Assembly: GCA_036399055.1 (NCBI GenBank)
Contig: DASWNX010000036.1
Coordinates: 124,001-188,000 of the forward strand
From: Jatrophihabitans sp.
GTDB lineage: Bacteria; Actinomycetota; Actinomycetes; Mycobacteriales; Jatrophihabitantaceae
DNA length: 64,000 nt
Direction: 5' to 3'
Every line of letters starts with the position of its first letter. Position 1 is the stretch's first letter. Positions 1-9,326 of the stretch are shown in pieces. A program made the translations under genes and the position numbers. The notes beneath the pieces were generated by a model. It had not been told where the DNA came from. It was given only the letters and a program-made list of their open reading frames with translations, and ran no database searches.

Positions 1-401
1 CCGCCGGCCCGGCCCGGGCTGCCGATCACCGTCAGGGCCTGGGCGCCTGACATGGCCGCCGGGACCGTCAGGCGGTAGCGGAAGACACCCTGCCGGTCGG
101 CCCGGCCGCCGGAGAAGGCAGCCGCGCTGGCCGATCGGCGCAGCAGGATCGGCTCGGCAGGGCTGAACCCGGTCACGACGATCTCGATGCTGGAACCGGG
201 CCGGAGCCGAGCCGGACTGGCAAGCTGGCGCCCCTCGCCGTCGAAGCCCTGCGCCTGGACGACGGAGTGGACCGGCCGCAGCCCGGGCAGCGTCCCACCG
301 GGAGCCATCCAGAGCGAGGCCGGCACCGACAGGGACAGGGCGCCCAATGCGCCTACCGCGATCACAGCAGCACGAAGCGATCGGGCTGAGTCTCGCGGCA
401 T
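1..401 (-). CDS. Secreted protein, 3' end cut by window edge
   Basis: Leftward gene whose first ~133 codons are visible; no stop codon appears before the window edge. The ATG at 401 is followed by a basic segment (RDSARSLR), a hydrophobic Ala/Val/Leu stretch and a plausible cleavage area near VPASLWMA, so a Sec signal peptide is likely. The remainder is rich in Gly/Pro/Val with alternating hydrophobic residues, as in extracellular beta-sandwich domains. I recognise no family. It follows the PAS-GGDEF gene by 87 bp in the same direction, so the two may be cotranscribed. Function unknown. Confidence 0.6.
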   Translation of the reverse strand, partial: MPRDSARSLRAAVIAVGALGALSLSVPASLWMAPGGTLPGLRPVHSVVQAQGFDGEGRQLASPARLRPGSSIEIVVTGFSPAEPILLRRSASAAAFSGGRADRQGVFRYRLTVPAAMSGAQALTVIGSPGRAG

Positions 402-488
402 GAAGACAGGTCCTTCCGGTGGGCGTCGACACCCCTATCGGCTGCCCGGCCCGCGGCTGAACGTCTCGCCGCACTTTGGCGCCCGGGC

Positions 489-1904
489 TCATCGCAGCGC
501 TCTGCCTCGCCACTCCGGATGGGCGTACAGGGTGCGCGACATGCCGTTCGCCGGCTGAGCGCCGTCACTGAGATACAGCACGTGCGAACCACCGCCGACT
601 GCCCGGGCCTGTGCCAGCGCCGTCCGGGCCTGCGCCAGCAGCGTCGCGCTCTGCCCGGCGTCATCGCCAGGGTCGCCGGCGAGCACCGACAAGCCGAGGT
701 TGGCCGACATCGAGAACTCCCGGCCGTCGATCACCTCGGGTGCGGCCAGGGCCTGCTTGAGCCGCCGGGCCACCGCCTCGACCTGCTCCGGCCCCACCTC
801 TTCGGTGATGATCACGAACTGGTTGTCGCCCACCCTGCTGATCACGTCACTGCCGCGCAGCGTGGTCTGCAACCGCTGGGCCAGCGCCTGCTGCAGCTGA
901 TCGGCAAGCCCGCTGGACTCGTCCTGGCCGGCTGCCAACTCCTCCCAGCCGTCGAGTTCGGCGAACAGGACGGCGCAGCCGGTGCCGATGCGGTGCGCGC
1001 GTTGCACCGTCTCGACCAGGCCCTCCTCGAGCGCGGCCGAGTTCAACAGCCCGGTGAGCGGGTCCAACCGGGCGGCGAGCTCGACATCGCGCTCCTCCCG
1101 CCGGCTCAGGTCCTCCACCTGGCCCAGGGCGTACAACGGCCGGTCGTCGTCGTCGAACAGCGGCGTCGCGGTGACCCGCACCCAGCGAATGCCGCCATCG
1201 GCGCGCACGTAACGCTTGTCGGCCCGGAACGGCGTCCGCCGGCCCGCCATCGCGCGCCGCATCGCCGAAGCGGTCAGGGCGCGGTCCTCCGGCAGGGTGA
1301 CCTGTTCGAAGGGACGGCCGAGCAGCTGCTCGCGGGTGTAGCCGGTGAGCCGGCACAGCGCGTCGTTGACTCGCAGGCAGCTGCCGGCATCGGCCGGGTC
1401 GAGGCTGATCATCACCATCCCCACCACTGATTCCTCGAAGGCGACGCTCAATGCCTGATCGACGATCCGAAGCTCCTGAAGTCGCTGGAGCGACACCTCC
1501 TGCTGGGCGCTCAGCCGAGCCGCCAGCTCGGCGGCCTCCAGCAGCGCCCCGGCGTGGGCAAGCACCAACCGCAGCGCCGTCTCGCCGAGCCGGCCGGCGT
1601 CGGCAGGCCCGCGCTCGAAAGTCAGCCAGCCCAGCCGCCGACCGGTGGCGCCGGTGATCGGATGGCTCTCCAGCTCACCCGGGCCGGCGTGCTCGCGGCG
1701 TCGCCAGCGACCGCGGACCGACACCGGCGCCGGCTCGATCGGCCCGTCCGCGCCGGTGACGAGCGCCTCGGCATTGCGTCCGGCCAGCGCCAGAGTCTCC
1801 AGTACCCCGTCGGGGGCGGATCGCCGCACCGCCACGGCCACCGCGCCCAGCAACCCCAAGGCGTCCTCGGCCAGCTGGCTCAGCCCCGCCGGCACCTCTG
1901 TCAT
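489..1904 (-). CDS. PAS-GGDEF protein with degenerate GGDEF signature
   Basis: 471 residues: an N-terminal region (about 1-140) that could be a GAF-like sensor, a PAS domain with PAC tail (about 150-275, ending at the VRADGGIRWVRV segment), and a C-terminal GGDEF domain (about 280-450, beginning DPLTGLLN). The catalytic loop reads GDNQF where active diguanylate cyclases have GG(D/E)EF, so cyclic-di-GMP synthesis is probably lost. The RxxD inhibitory-site motif (RGSD) is retained five residues upstream, so the protein may bind c-di-GMP. No transmembrane segment or signal peptide is evident, so it is probably cytoplasmic. The domain assignment is firm; the loss of activity is inferred from the motif. 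Confidence 0.85.
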   Translation of the reverse strand: MTEVPAGLSQLAEDALGLLGAVAVAVRRSAPDGVLETLALAGRNAEALVTGADGPIEPAPVSVRGRWRRREHAGPGELESHPITGATGRRLGWLTFERGPADAGRLGETALRLVLAHAGALLEAAELAARLSAQQEVSLQRLQELRIVDQALSVAFEESVVGMVMISLDPADAGSCLRVNDALCRLTGYTREQLLGRPFEQVTLPEDRALTASAMRRAMAGRRTPFRADKRYVRADGGIRWVRVTATPLFDDDDRPLYALGQVEDLSRREERDVELAARLDPLTGLLNSAALEEGLVETVQRAHRIGTGCAVLFAELDGWEELAAGQDESSGLADQLQQALAQRLQTTLRGSDVISRVGDNQFVIITEEVGPEQVEAVARRLKQALAAPEVIDGREFSMSANLGLSVLAGDPGDDAGQSATLLAQARTALAQARAVGGGSHVLYLSDGAQPANGMSRTLYAHPEWRGRALR

Positions 1905-2021
1905 GAGACGGCCACTCCAGCTGAGGACATCTCCTCAATGCGTGATTATCGGGACGAGACAACAATACGCATGCAGTCAGGAGAAAGTGGACAGTTCGGC
2001 AGACAGAGCCGTCCGTCCGGA

Positions 2022-2927
2022 TCAGCGGCGCGCGATTCCCAAGGGCCCCGGCCACCGACCGTGCTCGGCTTCACCGGCGGGCAGCGGTCGCAGCACATTT
2101 CCGGTCGAAGGCTCACTCGGCGGCCGCTTGGTCAGCGAGGCCAGGTGCAGCAAGGGTGTCACCAGCGCGTCATAGACCCTGGGCAACAGCCGGAACCCCG
2201 CCACGATCATCGGATTCGCCGGTCCCACCGACACCCTGGCGCGGCGCCGGTCCACGCAGCTCAGGATCGCCTGGGCGACCTTCTCCGGCGAGTCCACCGG
2301 CAACGGCGGGCGGGCCGATCGGCCGGTGACATTGGCCGCCTGGGAGTAGATCGGAGTGTTGACGCCGCCCGGGGACACCGAGCTGACCAGGATCTGAGGT
2401 TCATCCCGGGTCTCCAGCTGCAGCACCCGCAGCAGCCCGGCCTGGCCCCACTTGCCCACCACGTAGGCCCCCATCTGCGGCGCCGCGATGGCGCCGAGCA
2501 GCGAGTTCACCACGACCAGGTGCCCACGGCGTTGGGAGCGGAACGCCGACAGCGTCGCGCGCGCCACGAAGAACGTGCCCTCAATGGCGGTGTCCACCAC
2601 CGCGGTGAAGATCTCGGTCGGCAACTCCTCGATGGAGCCGTAGGCCATCACCGTGGCCGAGTGCACCACCACGTCGACCCGGCCGTGCGTCGCGACCGCG
2701 GTGTCGATCAGGTTCTGCGCCGACCGCTCGTCGGCGACGTCGGTGACGACCACCTCGGCGACGGCGGCGCCGTCGGCCAGGCACTGCGCGGCGACCACCG
2801 CGAGCTGGTCAGCGCTGCGCGAGGCGAGCACCAGCCGCGCGCCGCGCGCCGCGAACGCCCGGGCAGTGGACAGCCCGATCCCGCTGGAGGCGCCGGTCAC
2901 CACCACGACTGGCGGGCCGGCCGTCAC
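2022..2927 (-). CDS. SDR family oxidoreductase
   Basis: 301-residue short-chain dehydrogenase/reductase. A Rossmann TGASSGIG motif lies near the N-terminus, followed by a cofactor-selecting Arg segment (VLASRSADQL), with the catalytic Ser region (VVNSLLG) and YxxxK (YVVGK) in mid-protein. Length exceeds the ~250-residue classical SDR because of a C-terminal extension. Its GTG start overlaps the stop of the upstream zinc alcohol dehydrogenase by 4 bp (GTGA), implying translational coupling and a shared pathway. Substrate cannot be told from sequence. Confidence 0.9.
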   Translation of the reverse strand: MTAGPPVVVVTGASSGIGLSTARAFAARGARLVLASRSADQLAVVAAQCLADGAAVAEVVVTDVADERSAQNLIDTAVATHGRVDVVVHSATVMAYGSIEELPTEIFTAVVDTAIEGTFFVARATLSAFRSQRRGHLVVVNSLLGAIAAPQMGAYVVGKWGQAGLLRVLQLETRDEPQILVSSVSPGGVNTPIYSQAANVTGRSARPPLPVDSPEKVAQAILSCVDRRRARVSVGPANPMIVAGFRLLPRVYDALVTPLLHLASLTKRPPSEPSTGNVLRPLPAGEAEHGRWPGPLGIARR

Positions 2928-4108
2928 GGCTGCAACACCACCTTGACACAGCCGTCCTCCTTGTTGCGGAACATCTCATAACCCGAGGGCGCGTCAGCCA
3001 GCGGCAGCCGGTGCGTGACCAGGTCCAGAACACCCAGCGGGTCAGCCGGATCCATCGCCGCCGCCAGCGCCTGATCGCTCCATTGACGCACGTTCGCCTG
3101 GCCCATCCGCAACTGGACCTGGCGGTCGAACATCTCCATCATCGGCATCGGGTCGACCTCGCCGCCATAGACACCGCTGATCGACACGACGCCGCCGCGC
3201 CGGACACCCTTCACCGCGGCGTGCAGGGCATCCATCCGGTCGACTGCGAACTTGTCGGTGACCCGCTGGGCGATGGCGTCGGGCAGCAGCCCGGTCACCT
3301 TCTGCGCCAGGGCGACCGGCCGGTTGCCGTGCGCCTCCATGCCCACCGCGTCGATCACCGCGTCCGGGCCGCGTCCGTCGACCAGCTCGATCAGGCTGTC
3401 GGCGACGTCGTCCACCGCCGCGAAGTCCAGCGGCTCGGCGCCGTAGCGGGCGGCCAGCGCCAACCGCTCGGCGACGGTGTCCACCCCGATAACCCGTTCG
3501 GCGCCGAGGTGCTTGGCGATCCGGACCGCGAACTGGCCGACCGGGCCGAGCCCGAGCACGGCCACCGTGCTGCCCGGCCCCACGCCGGCATAGGCGACCG
3601 CCTGCCACGCGGTGGGCAGGATGTCGGACAGGAACAGGAACTGCTCGTCCGGGGTGCCGTGCGGGACCTTGATCGGGCCGAACTGCGCCTGCGGGACTCG
3701 CAGGTACTCGGCCTGGCCGCCGGGCACCGAGCCGTACAGAGAGGTGTAGCCGAACAGGGCCGCGCCCTTGCCCTGCGATCTCACCTGAGTCGTCTCGCAC
3801 TGGGAGAACAGCTGCCGCGAGCACATCCAGCAGAAGCCGCACGAGATGTTGAACGGCACCACGACCCGGTCCCCCGGCCGCAGGTCGCTGATGTCCGAGC
3901 CGACCTCCTCCACGATGCCCATCGCCTCGTGGCCCAGCACGTCGCCGGCCTTGAGGTACGGGCCGAGCACCCCGTACAGGTGCAGGTCCGAGCCGCAGAT
4001 CGCCGTCGAGGTGACCCGCACGATCGCATCGGTCGGCTCCAGGATCTGCGGATCCGGCACGTCGATGACTTGAACGTTCTGATTTCCCTGCCAGGTAAGG
4101 GCTTTCAC
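2924..4108 (-). CDS. Zinc-dependent alcohol dehydrogenase, FDH-like
   Basis: 394-residue medium-chain dehydrogenase. The catalytic-zinc region shows CGSDLH and GHEAMG, the structural-zinc loop has four Cys (CGFCWMCSRQLFSQC), and the NAD site is GLGPVGQ. The long form resembles glutathione-independent formaldehyde dehydrogenase-type enzymes. I chose the GTG at 4108 because GGAG(A) sits about 6 nt upstream and the protein begins at the conserved VKALTW segment; an upstream in-frame ATG would add a low-complexity Arg/Pro leader. Coupled to the downstream SDR. Probably oxidises an alcohol or aldehyde adduct with NAD; exact substrate unknown. Confidence 0.92.
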   Translation of the reverse strand: MKALTWQGNQNVQVIDVPDPQILEPTDAIVRVTSTAICGSDLHLYGVLGPYLKAGDVLGHEAMGIVEEVGSDISDLRPGDRVVVPFNISCGFCWMCSRQLFSQCETTQVRSQGKGAALFGYTSLYGSVPGGQAEYLRVPQAQFGPIKVPHGTPDEQFLFLSDILPTAWQAVAYAGVGPGSTVAVLGLGPVGQFAVRIAKHLGAERVIGVDTVAERLALAARYGAEPLDFAAVDDVADSLIELVDGRGPDAVIDAVGMEAHGNRPVALAQKVTGLLPDAIAQRVTDKFAVDRMDALHAAVKGVRRGGVVSISGVYGGEVDPMPMMEMFDRQVQLRMGQANVRQWSDQALAAAMDPADPLGVLDLVTHRLPLADAPSGYEMFRNKEDGCVKVVLQP

Positions 4109-4270
4109 GACTTCTCCTGCTGATCGTCGGCGACCGAAGCAGCGCCTTGCCGGCGGCGGCGAGCGGGCTCGGCGGGCAGGCGGGCTCGGCGACCGGTAGG
4201 GCACGGTGCACGCTGCTGCTCAGCGGGACACAGCCAGTTAATCACGCCGGCGCGCGGTACGGTCGAGTCC

Positions 4271-5941
4271 ATGCAGCCCACCATCCAGGCTCCGCGCTCC
4301 GCCGGAGCCCGTTCCGACGACGCTCCGGACGCAGTGGTGATCGGCGCCGGGCATAACGGCCTGGTGGCCGCGAACCTGCTCGCCGACCACGGTTGGGACG
4401 TCGTCGTCTGCGAGGCGACGCCGCATCTGGGCGGCGCGGTGCGATCGGCCGAGGTCACCAGCCCGGGCTACCTGTCAGACCTGTTCAGCGCCTTCTACCC
4501 GCTGTCGGCGGCCTCGCCGGTGCTGCGGGCGCTGGAGCTGGACCGCTACGGCCTGCACTGGGCGCACTCGCCCAGCGTGCTGGCCCACGTCTTTCCCGAT
4601 GACCGGTGCGCGGTGCTCTCCCGGGATGTGGACCAGACCGCGGCGTCAGTCGAGGAGTTCGCCGCCGGTGACGGCGCCGCCTGGCGGGCGATGGCCCAGC
4701 AATGGGAGGCCATCCGGCAACCGCTGATCGACGCCCTGTTCACCCCGCTGCCGGCGCTCGGCCCCGCGCGCCGGCTGCTGGCCGGCCTGGGCGCCGCCGG
4801 GGCGCTGCGGATGGCGAGGTTGGCGGTGCTGCCGGTCCGCCGGTTCGGTGAGGAGCAGTTCAGCGGCGAGGGCGCGCCGATTCTGCTGGCGGGCAACGCC
4901 CTGCACGCCGATCTGCCGCCCGAGGGCGCCGGCAGCGCCCTGTACGGCTGGCTGCTGGCGATGCTGGGGCAGAGCTACGGGTTCCCGGTTCCGGTCGGCG
5001 GCGCCGGCAAGCTGACCGAGTCGCTGGCGGCCCGGCTCGCCGACCGCGGCGGCTCCGTCCGGTTGTCCAGCCCGGTGGAGTCGATCGAGGTGCGCGACGG
5101 CGTGGCGGTCGCCGTCCGGCTGGCCACCGGCGAGCGGATCCGGGCCCGCCGCGCGGTGCTGGCCGACGTGACGGCGCCGGCCCTGTACCGGGACCTGGTG
5201 GGCGAGCAGCACCTGCCGGCCCGCTTCGTCGCAGACCTGGACAACTTCCAGTGGGACAGCCCCACGGTGAAGATCGACTGGGCGTTGCGCTCCCCGGTGC
5301 CCTGGACCGCGGCTGGCGCCCGAGGCGCCGGGACCGTGCATCTGGGCGTCGACCTCGACGGCCTCACCCGGTACGCCGCTGACCTGGCCACCCGGCAGAC
5401 GCCCCGGCAGCCGTTCCTGCTGTTCGGCCAGATGACCACCGCTGACCCGAGTCGCTCGCCCGCGGGCACCGAGTCGGCCTGGTGCTACACCCACCTGCCG
5501 GCCGGCGTGGACTTCGGCGAGGAGGTCATCGCCGAGCATGTCGAGCGGGTCGAGGCGCGCATCGAGCGGCACGCTCCGGGATTCGCCGAGCTGGTGGTCG
5601 GCCGTTACGTCCAATCCCCCGGACGGCTGGAGCAGGCGAACCCGTCGCTGGTGCACGGCGCCGTCAACGGCGGCACGGCGCAACTGCACCAGCAGTTGGT
5701 GTTCCGGCCGGTGCCGGGCATGGGCGGCGCCAGCACCCCGGTCGACCGGCTGTTCCTGGGCGGCTCGTCGGCCCACCCCGGCGGTGGCGTGCACGGCGGC
5801 CCCGGCGCGAACGCCGCGCGGGCCGCGCTGGCTCGCGAGGGCCTGCTCGGCGGCGGTCGTCGCAAGGCCTCGCAACTGCTGATGAACCGCCTCTACCGCG
5901 GCGTCGGCGACGAGCGTCCGGCGCTGACCGGCAGGTCCTAG
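4271..5941 (+). CDS. Phytoene desaturase-like FAD oxidoreductase
   Basis: 556-residue NAD(P)/FAD-dependent oxidoreductase of the CrtI/RetSat superfamily. The dinucleotide-binding motif GAGHNG is near residue 24, followed by the FAD-contacting CEATPHLGG. The C-terminal FAD motif is VDRLFLGGSSAHPGGGVHGG. This actinobacterial subfamily is commonly annotated as a phytoene dehydrogenase-related protein, but no other carotenoid gene is nearby, so a carotenoid role is not supported. It is divergent from the alcohol dehydrogenase across a 162-bp gap and converges on the metallo-hydrolase with a 4-bp overlap. Soluble or peripheral; substrate unknown. Confidence 0.85.
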   Translation: MQPTIQAPRSAGARSDDAPDAVVIGAGHNGLVAANLLADHGWDVVVCEATPHLGGAVRSAEVTSPGYLSDLFSAFYPLSAASPVLRALELDRYGLHWAHSPSVLAHVFPDDRCAVLSRDVDQTAASVEEFAAGDGAAWRAMAQQWEAIRQPLIDALFTPLPALGPARRLLAGLGAAGALRMARLAVLPVRRFGEEQFSGEGAPILLAGNALHADLPPEGAGSALYGWLLAMLGQSYGFPVPVGGAGKLTESLAARLADRGGSVRLSSPVESIEVRDGVAVAVRLATGERIRARRAVLADVTAPALYRDLVGEQHLPARFVADLDNFQWDSPTVKIDWALRSPVPWTAAGARGAGTVHLGVDLDGLTRYAADLATRQTPRQPFLLFGQMTTADPSRSPAGTESAWCYTHLPAGVDFGEEVIAEHVERVEARIERHAPGFAELVVGRYVQSPGRLEQANPSLVHGAVNGGTAQLHQQLVFRPVPGMGGASTPVDRLFLGGSSAHPGGGVHGGPGANAARAALAREGLLGGGRRKASQLLMNRLYRGVGDERPALTGRS

Positions 5942-6789
5942 CCGGCTGCTGGGCCGGTCAACGCCACGGTCTCACCCCGGTCGACGAATCGCACCGAGCC
6001 GGTGAGGCCGCGGCGCTCGACCTCGGCGCGAAAATCGGCCAACGGTGACCTGAACAGCCGGTAGTCGTCGTAGTGCACCGGGATGGCCAGGCCGGGCTTG
6101 ACCAGCTCCACGAGGTCCGCGCCCTGAACGGCGTCCATGGTGACCATCAGCCCGCCCGGCAGCCTGGTGCCACCCAGGTGCAGCACGGCGGCGTCGATCA
6201 CCGGGTAGCGAACCGGTATCTCGCGCAGGTCATCGACGAACAGGGTGTCGCCGGTCAGGTACATCCGCAGCTGGACCGGTCGCGAGAGCGAGCCGAACTC
6301 CAGCAGGCTGCCCATCACCGGTGGCAGCACCCGTCGCAGCAGCCCGGGCGCGTGCCGGCCCGGCATGGAGGTGACGCGCAGCCGGGTGTCGCCCTTGATC
6401 AGCTCTGAGCTGCCCCAGGTGCGCAGGCCGGTGGCGCGGGTGAAACCGCGCAACTGCAGCCGCTTTGAGGCATGCGGGGTGGTGATGATGGGCACCTGGC
6501 GGTCCAGGCCGCGCTGAGCCTGCCGATCCCAGTGGTCACCGTGCAGGTGGGAGAGCACGATGAGATCGAGCTCCGGCAGCTGCTCGAGTGTCAAGGCGGG
6601 CGCGGTGAGCCGTTTGGCGGTCAATCCATAGCCCAGGTAAGCCCGCTGACCCTGATGCAGGAAATTCGGATCGGTCAGCAACGTGAAGTCGCCATAGCGG
6701 ATCAGCGTGGTGGCGGTGCCGATGAACAGCAGCGAGCCGGTGGTCTCGGAGGCAGCGGCGGTGGGGCTGACGGTTTGCGGATCGGTCAT
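5938..6789 (-). CDS. MBL-fold metallo-hydrolase
   Basis: Metallo-beta-lactamase superfamily protein of about 283 residues with the metal-binding SHLHGDHWD (HxHxDH) motif, a later His in MPGRHAPG, TGDT, and a C-terminal IPVHYDDYR. This pattern matches the UlaG/NAPE-PLD-like branch (phosphodiesterase or lactonase activity) rather than true beta-lactamases. I start at the ATG at 6789 because GAGG lies about 6 nt upstream; two further in-frame ATGs lie at 6807 and 6852. No signal peptide is obvious, so it is probably cytoplasmic. It converges with the FAD oxidoreductase, sharing 4 bp. Confidence 0.85.
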   Translation of the reverse strand: MTDPQTVSPTAAASETTGSLLFIGTATTLIRYGDFTLLTDPNFLHQGQRAYLGYGLTAKRLTAPALTLEQLPELDLIVLSHLHGDHWDRQAQRGLDRQVPIITTPHASKRLQLRGFTRATGLRTWGSSELIKGDTRLRVTSMPGRHAPGLLRRVLPPVMGSLLEFGSLSRPVQLRMYLTGDTLFVDDLREIPVRYPVIDAAVLHLGGTRLPGGLMVTMDAVQGADLVELVKPGLAIPVHYDDYRLFRSPLADFRAEVERRGLTGSVRFVDRGETVALTGPAAG

Positions 6790-7019
6790 CTCTGGCCTCG
6801 GTTGCATCCGGCACGCCCGCGGGGGTGCGCTGTGGGACAGCTGCGGGTCCAACCGTCTTCGACGCTACCCGGCCGCGCGGCGGGGCGTCCACCGGCCGCT
6901 GCTCTACGGCCAACCCGTATTTCTTGATCAGTTACGGTATGCCCGGCTCAGCCAGTAGCCACCCTGAGGCCGTGCGCTCGGCTAGCCGGCCGGCCTCCCT
7001 CGATCTTCTGGAGGCCCAC

Positions 7020-9182
7020 GTGGCATCGCTGCCGCCCGAACCCATACCCGGCGTACCCGCCGCCACCACTCCGACTTCAGGGCGGCCCGACCCGGCCGAC
7101 GCTCAGCCACTAGTGCCCAAACCCGATCAGCAGGCTCCGGAGTCGGTGTCCCCGACCGGCAGTCCGACCGGCGCGCCGCCCCGGTCTCGTGCCCAGTCGG
7201 GCGCCGTGCTGACCACCTCGGTCGGTCTGCCGCTGCGCGACACCGACCATTCGCTCAAGGCCGGGGCACGCGGGCCCAGCCTCCTGCAGGATCACCACCT
7301 GCGGGAGAAGATCACGCACTTCGACCACGAGCGGATTCCCGAGCGTGTGGTGCACGCTCGCGGCGCCGGCGCGCATGGAACGTTCGTCTCCTACGGCTCG
7401 GCAGCCAATCTCAGCAGGGCCTCATTCCTGGCCGCTGATGTCGAGACGCCGGTCTTCGTCCGGTTCTCCACGGTGCTGGGCTCGCGCGGCTCTGCCGACA
7501 CGGTGCGCGACACCCGCGGCTTCGCGACCAAGTTCTACACCGACGAGGGGGTCTTCGACCTGGTCGGAAACAACATGCCGGTCTTCTTCATCCAGGACGG
7601 CATCAAGTTCCCCGACATCGTCCACGCCGCCAAACCACACCCTGATCGCGAGATTCCCCAGGCGCAGTCGGCTCATGACACCTTCTGGGACTTCGTGTCG
7701 CTGCACACCGAGGCGACTCATCACGTCATGTGGGCGATGTCTGACCGGGCTATCCCACGCTCCTACCGGATGATGGAGGGCTTCGGCGTCCACACCTTCC
7801 GGCTCATCAACGCCGATGGCGACACCGCGCTGGTGAAGTTCCACTGGAAGCCGCTGCTGGGCGTGCACTCCCTGGTCTGGGAAGAGGCGCAGATGCTGGC
7901 GGGGTTTGACCCCGACTTCCACCGGCGCGACCTGGCCGACTCGATCGAGGCCGGCGCCTTTCCGCAGTACGAGCTGGGCGTGCAGGTGATGCCAGACAGC
8001 GAGGACCAGACCTTCGAGGGCATCGACCTGCTGGACCCGACCAAGATCGTGCCCGAGGAGCTGGCGCCGGTGCAGCCGATCGGCATGCTGACCCTGACCG
8101 GCAATCCCACCAATTTCTTCGCCGAGACCGAGCAGATCGCCTTCCATCTCGGCAACCTGGTGCCCGGGATCGACGTCACGAATGACCCGCTGCTGCAGGC
8201 CCGGCTGTTCTCCTACCTCGACACCCAGCTCACCCGGCTGGGCGGTCCGAACTTCAACCAACTGCCGATCAACCGCGCGCAGAGCCCGGTCAACGACATG
8301 CTCCGCGACGGCATGCATCAGACCGCGGTGCACGAGGGGATCGCCCCTTACCAGCCGAACTCGCTCGACGGCGGCCTCCCGTTCAGCACCGGGACCTCCG
8401 GGGCCGGCTTCATCGAGGCGCCGCAGCCGGTGACCGGGGCCAAGGTGCGTCAGGCGCCCGCTTCCTTCGACGACCACTTCAGCCAACCTCGGCTGTTCTG
8501 GTTGAGCCTCAGTGACGTCGAGAAGCAGCACCTGGTCGATGCGTTCACCTTCGAGTTGAGCAAGTGCTATGAGAAGCCGATCCGCCAGCGTCAGCTGTCG
8601 GTGTTGGCCAACGTGGATCCTGACTTGGTGGCCCGGGTGGCCGCCGGGCTCGGGATGCCGGCGCCGGCCGCGGAGTACGAGCCGGCCGAGGTGGAGCCCA
8701 GCCCTGCGCTGTCCCAACTGGGGCAGAGCTGGCCGACCGACGGCCGGGTGGTCGGGCTGCTCGCCGGGCCGGGCTCGTCGCTGCTCGATGTGGCCGCCGT
8801 CCAGCAGGCCTTGAACGGAGCCGGCATGACCTGCCTGGTGATCGCGCCGGTCGGCGGTGAGCTCGAGGGCGACGGGGTGACGGTCACTGTGCAGCGAAGC
8901 CTGGCCACTGCCCGTTCGGTCGAACTGGACGCGCTGATCATCAGCGACGGAGCCGCCGGCTCCCCGCCGGACCCGCGGCTGATGGTGATGGTGACGGAGT
9001 TGCTGCGGCACTGCAAGGCAATCGTGGGCTGGGGGTCAGCGGCTGACTTGCTCACCGCGGCCGGTTGCCCGCCGGACGCCGCTGGTGTGGTGATCACCTC
9101 GGATGCGGCCGAGATCGCGCAGCCGCTGCAGCATGCGCTGGCCCAGCACCGGGCTTGGGAACGGATGCCCACCGGCGGCTGA
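7020..9182 (+). CDS. katE: Large-subunit catalase (HPII/KatE type)
   Basis: Haem catalase decomposing hydrogen peroxide. The N-terminal arm (KITHFDHERIPERVVHARGAGAHG) carries the distal His, FVRFSTV and the GNNMPVFFIQD region follow, and the proximal RLFSYLDTQ segment contains the haem-ligand Tyr. The last ~150 residues form the flavodoxin/GATase-like domain typical of large-subunit clade 2 catalases, and the ~720-residue length fits HPII. The start is uncertain: the GTG at 7020 has an ideal GGAGG 5 nt upstream, while an in-frame ATG at 6939 would add 27 residues. A perfect 14-bp-arm hairpin follows the stop. Cytoplasmic. Confidence 0.93.
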   Translation: MASLPPEPIPGVPAATTPTSGRPDPADAQPLVPKPDQQAPESVSPTGSPTGAPPRSRAQSGAVLTTSVGLPLRDTDHSLKAGARGPSLLQDHHLREKITHFDHERIPERVVHARGAGAHGTFVSYGSAANLSRASFLAADVETPVFVRFSTVLGSRGSADTVRDTRGFATKFYTDEGVFDLVGNNMPVFFIQDGIKFPDIVHAAKPHPDREIPQAQSAHDTFWDFVSLHTEATHHVMWAMSDRAIPRSYRMMEGFGVHTFRLINADGDTALVKFHWKPLLGVHSLVWEEAQMLAGFDPDFHRRDLADSIEAGAFPQYELGVQVMPDSEDQTFEGIDLLDPTKIVPEELAPVQPIGMLTLTGNPTNFFAETEQIAFHLGNLVPGIDVTNDPLLQARLFSYLDTQLTRLGGPNFNQLPINRAQSPVNDMLRDGMHQTAVHEGIAPYQPNSLDGGLPFSTGTSGAGFIEAPQPVTGAKVRQAPASFDDHFSQPRLFWLSLSDVEKQHLVDAFTFELSKCYEKPIRQRQLSVLANVDPDLVARVAAGLGMPAPAAEYEPAEVEPSPALSQLGQSWPTDGRVVGLLAGPGSSLLDVAAVQQALNGAGMTCLVIAPVGGELEGDGVTVTVQRSLATARSVELDALIISDGAAGSPPDPRLMVMVTELLRHCKAIVGWGSAADLLTAAGCPPDAAGVVITSDAAEIAQPLQHALAQHRAWERMPTGG

Positions 9183-9201
9183 GGCCGCCCCCACCTCTTG
9201 C

Positions 9202-9240
9202 TGACGGCCGCCGCGGACTCCCGGTTCGCGGCGGCCGTCA
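9202..9240 (+). terminator. Strong hairpin terminator after catalase
   Basis: Perfect inverted repeat: arms 9202-9215 and 9227-9240 (14 bp each, beginning TGACGGCCGCC) with an 11-nt loop, starting 20 bp after the catalase stop. No U-tract follows, as is common for actinobacterial intrinsic terminators. Confidence 0.75.
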
Positions 9241-9326
9241 GGCTGTGTGGGCGGGCGCTTTTCGGTGGGTGCTATGGTCGGATTACGGTTGGAACAGCAG
9301 CCCAATCCATGCCTTCGAGGTGTCGC

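Noticed and set aside
4271..5941. Carotenoid biosynthesis cluster
   Set aside because: The FAD oxidoreductase resembles phytoene desaturases but no phytoene synthase, GGPP synthase or cyclase gene is nearby.
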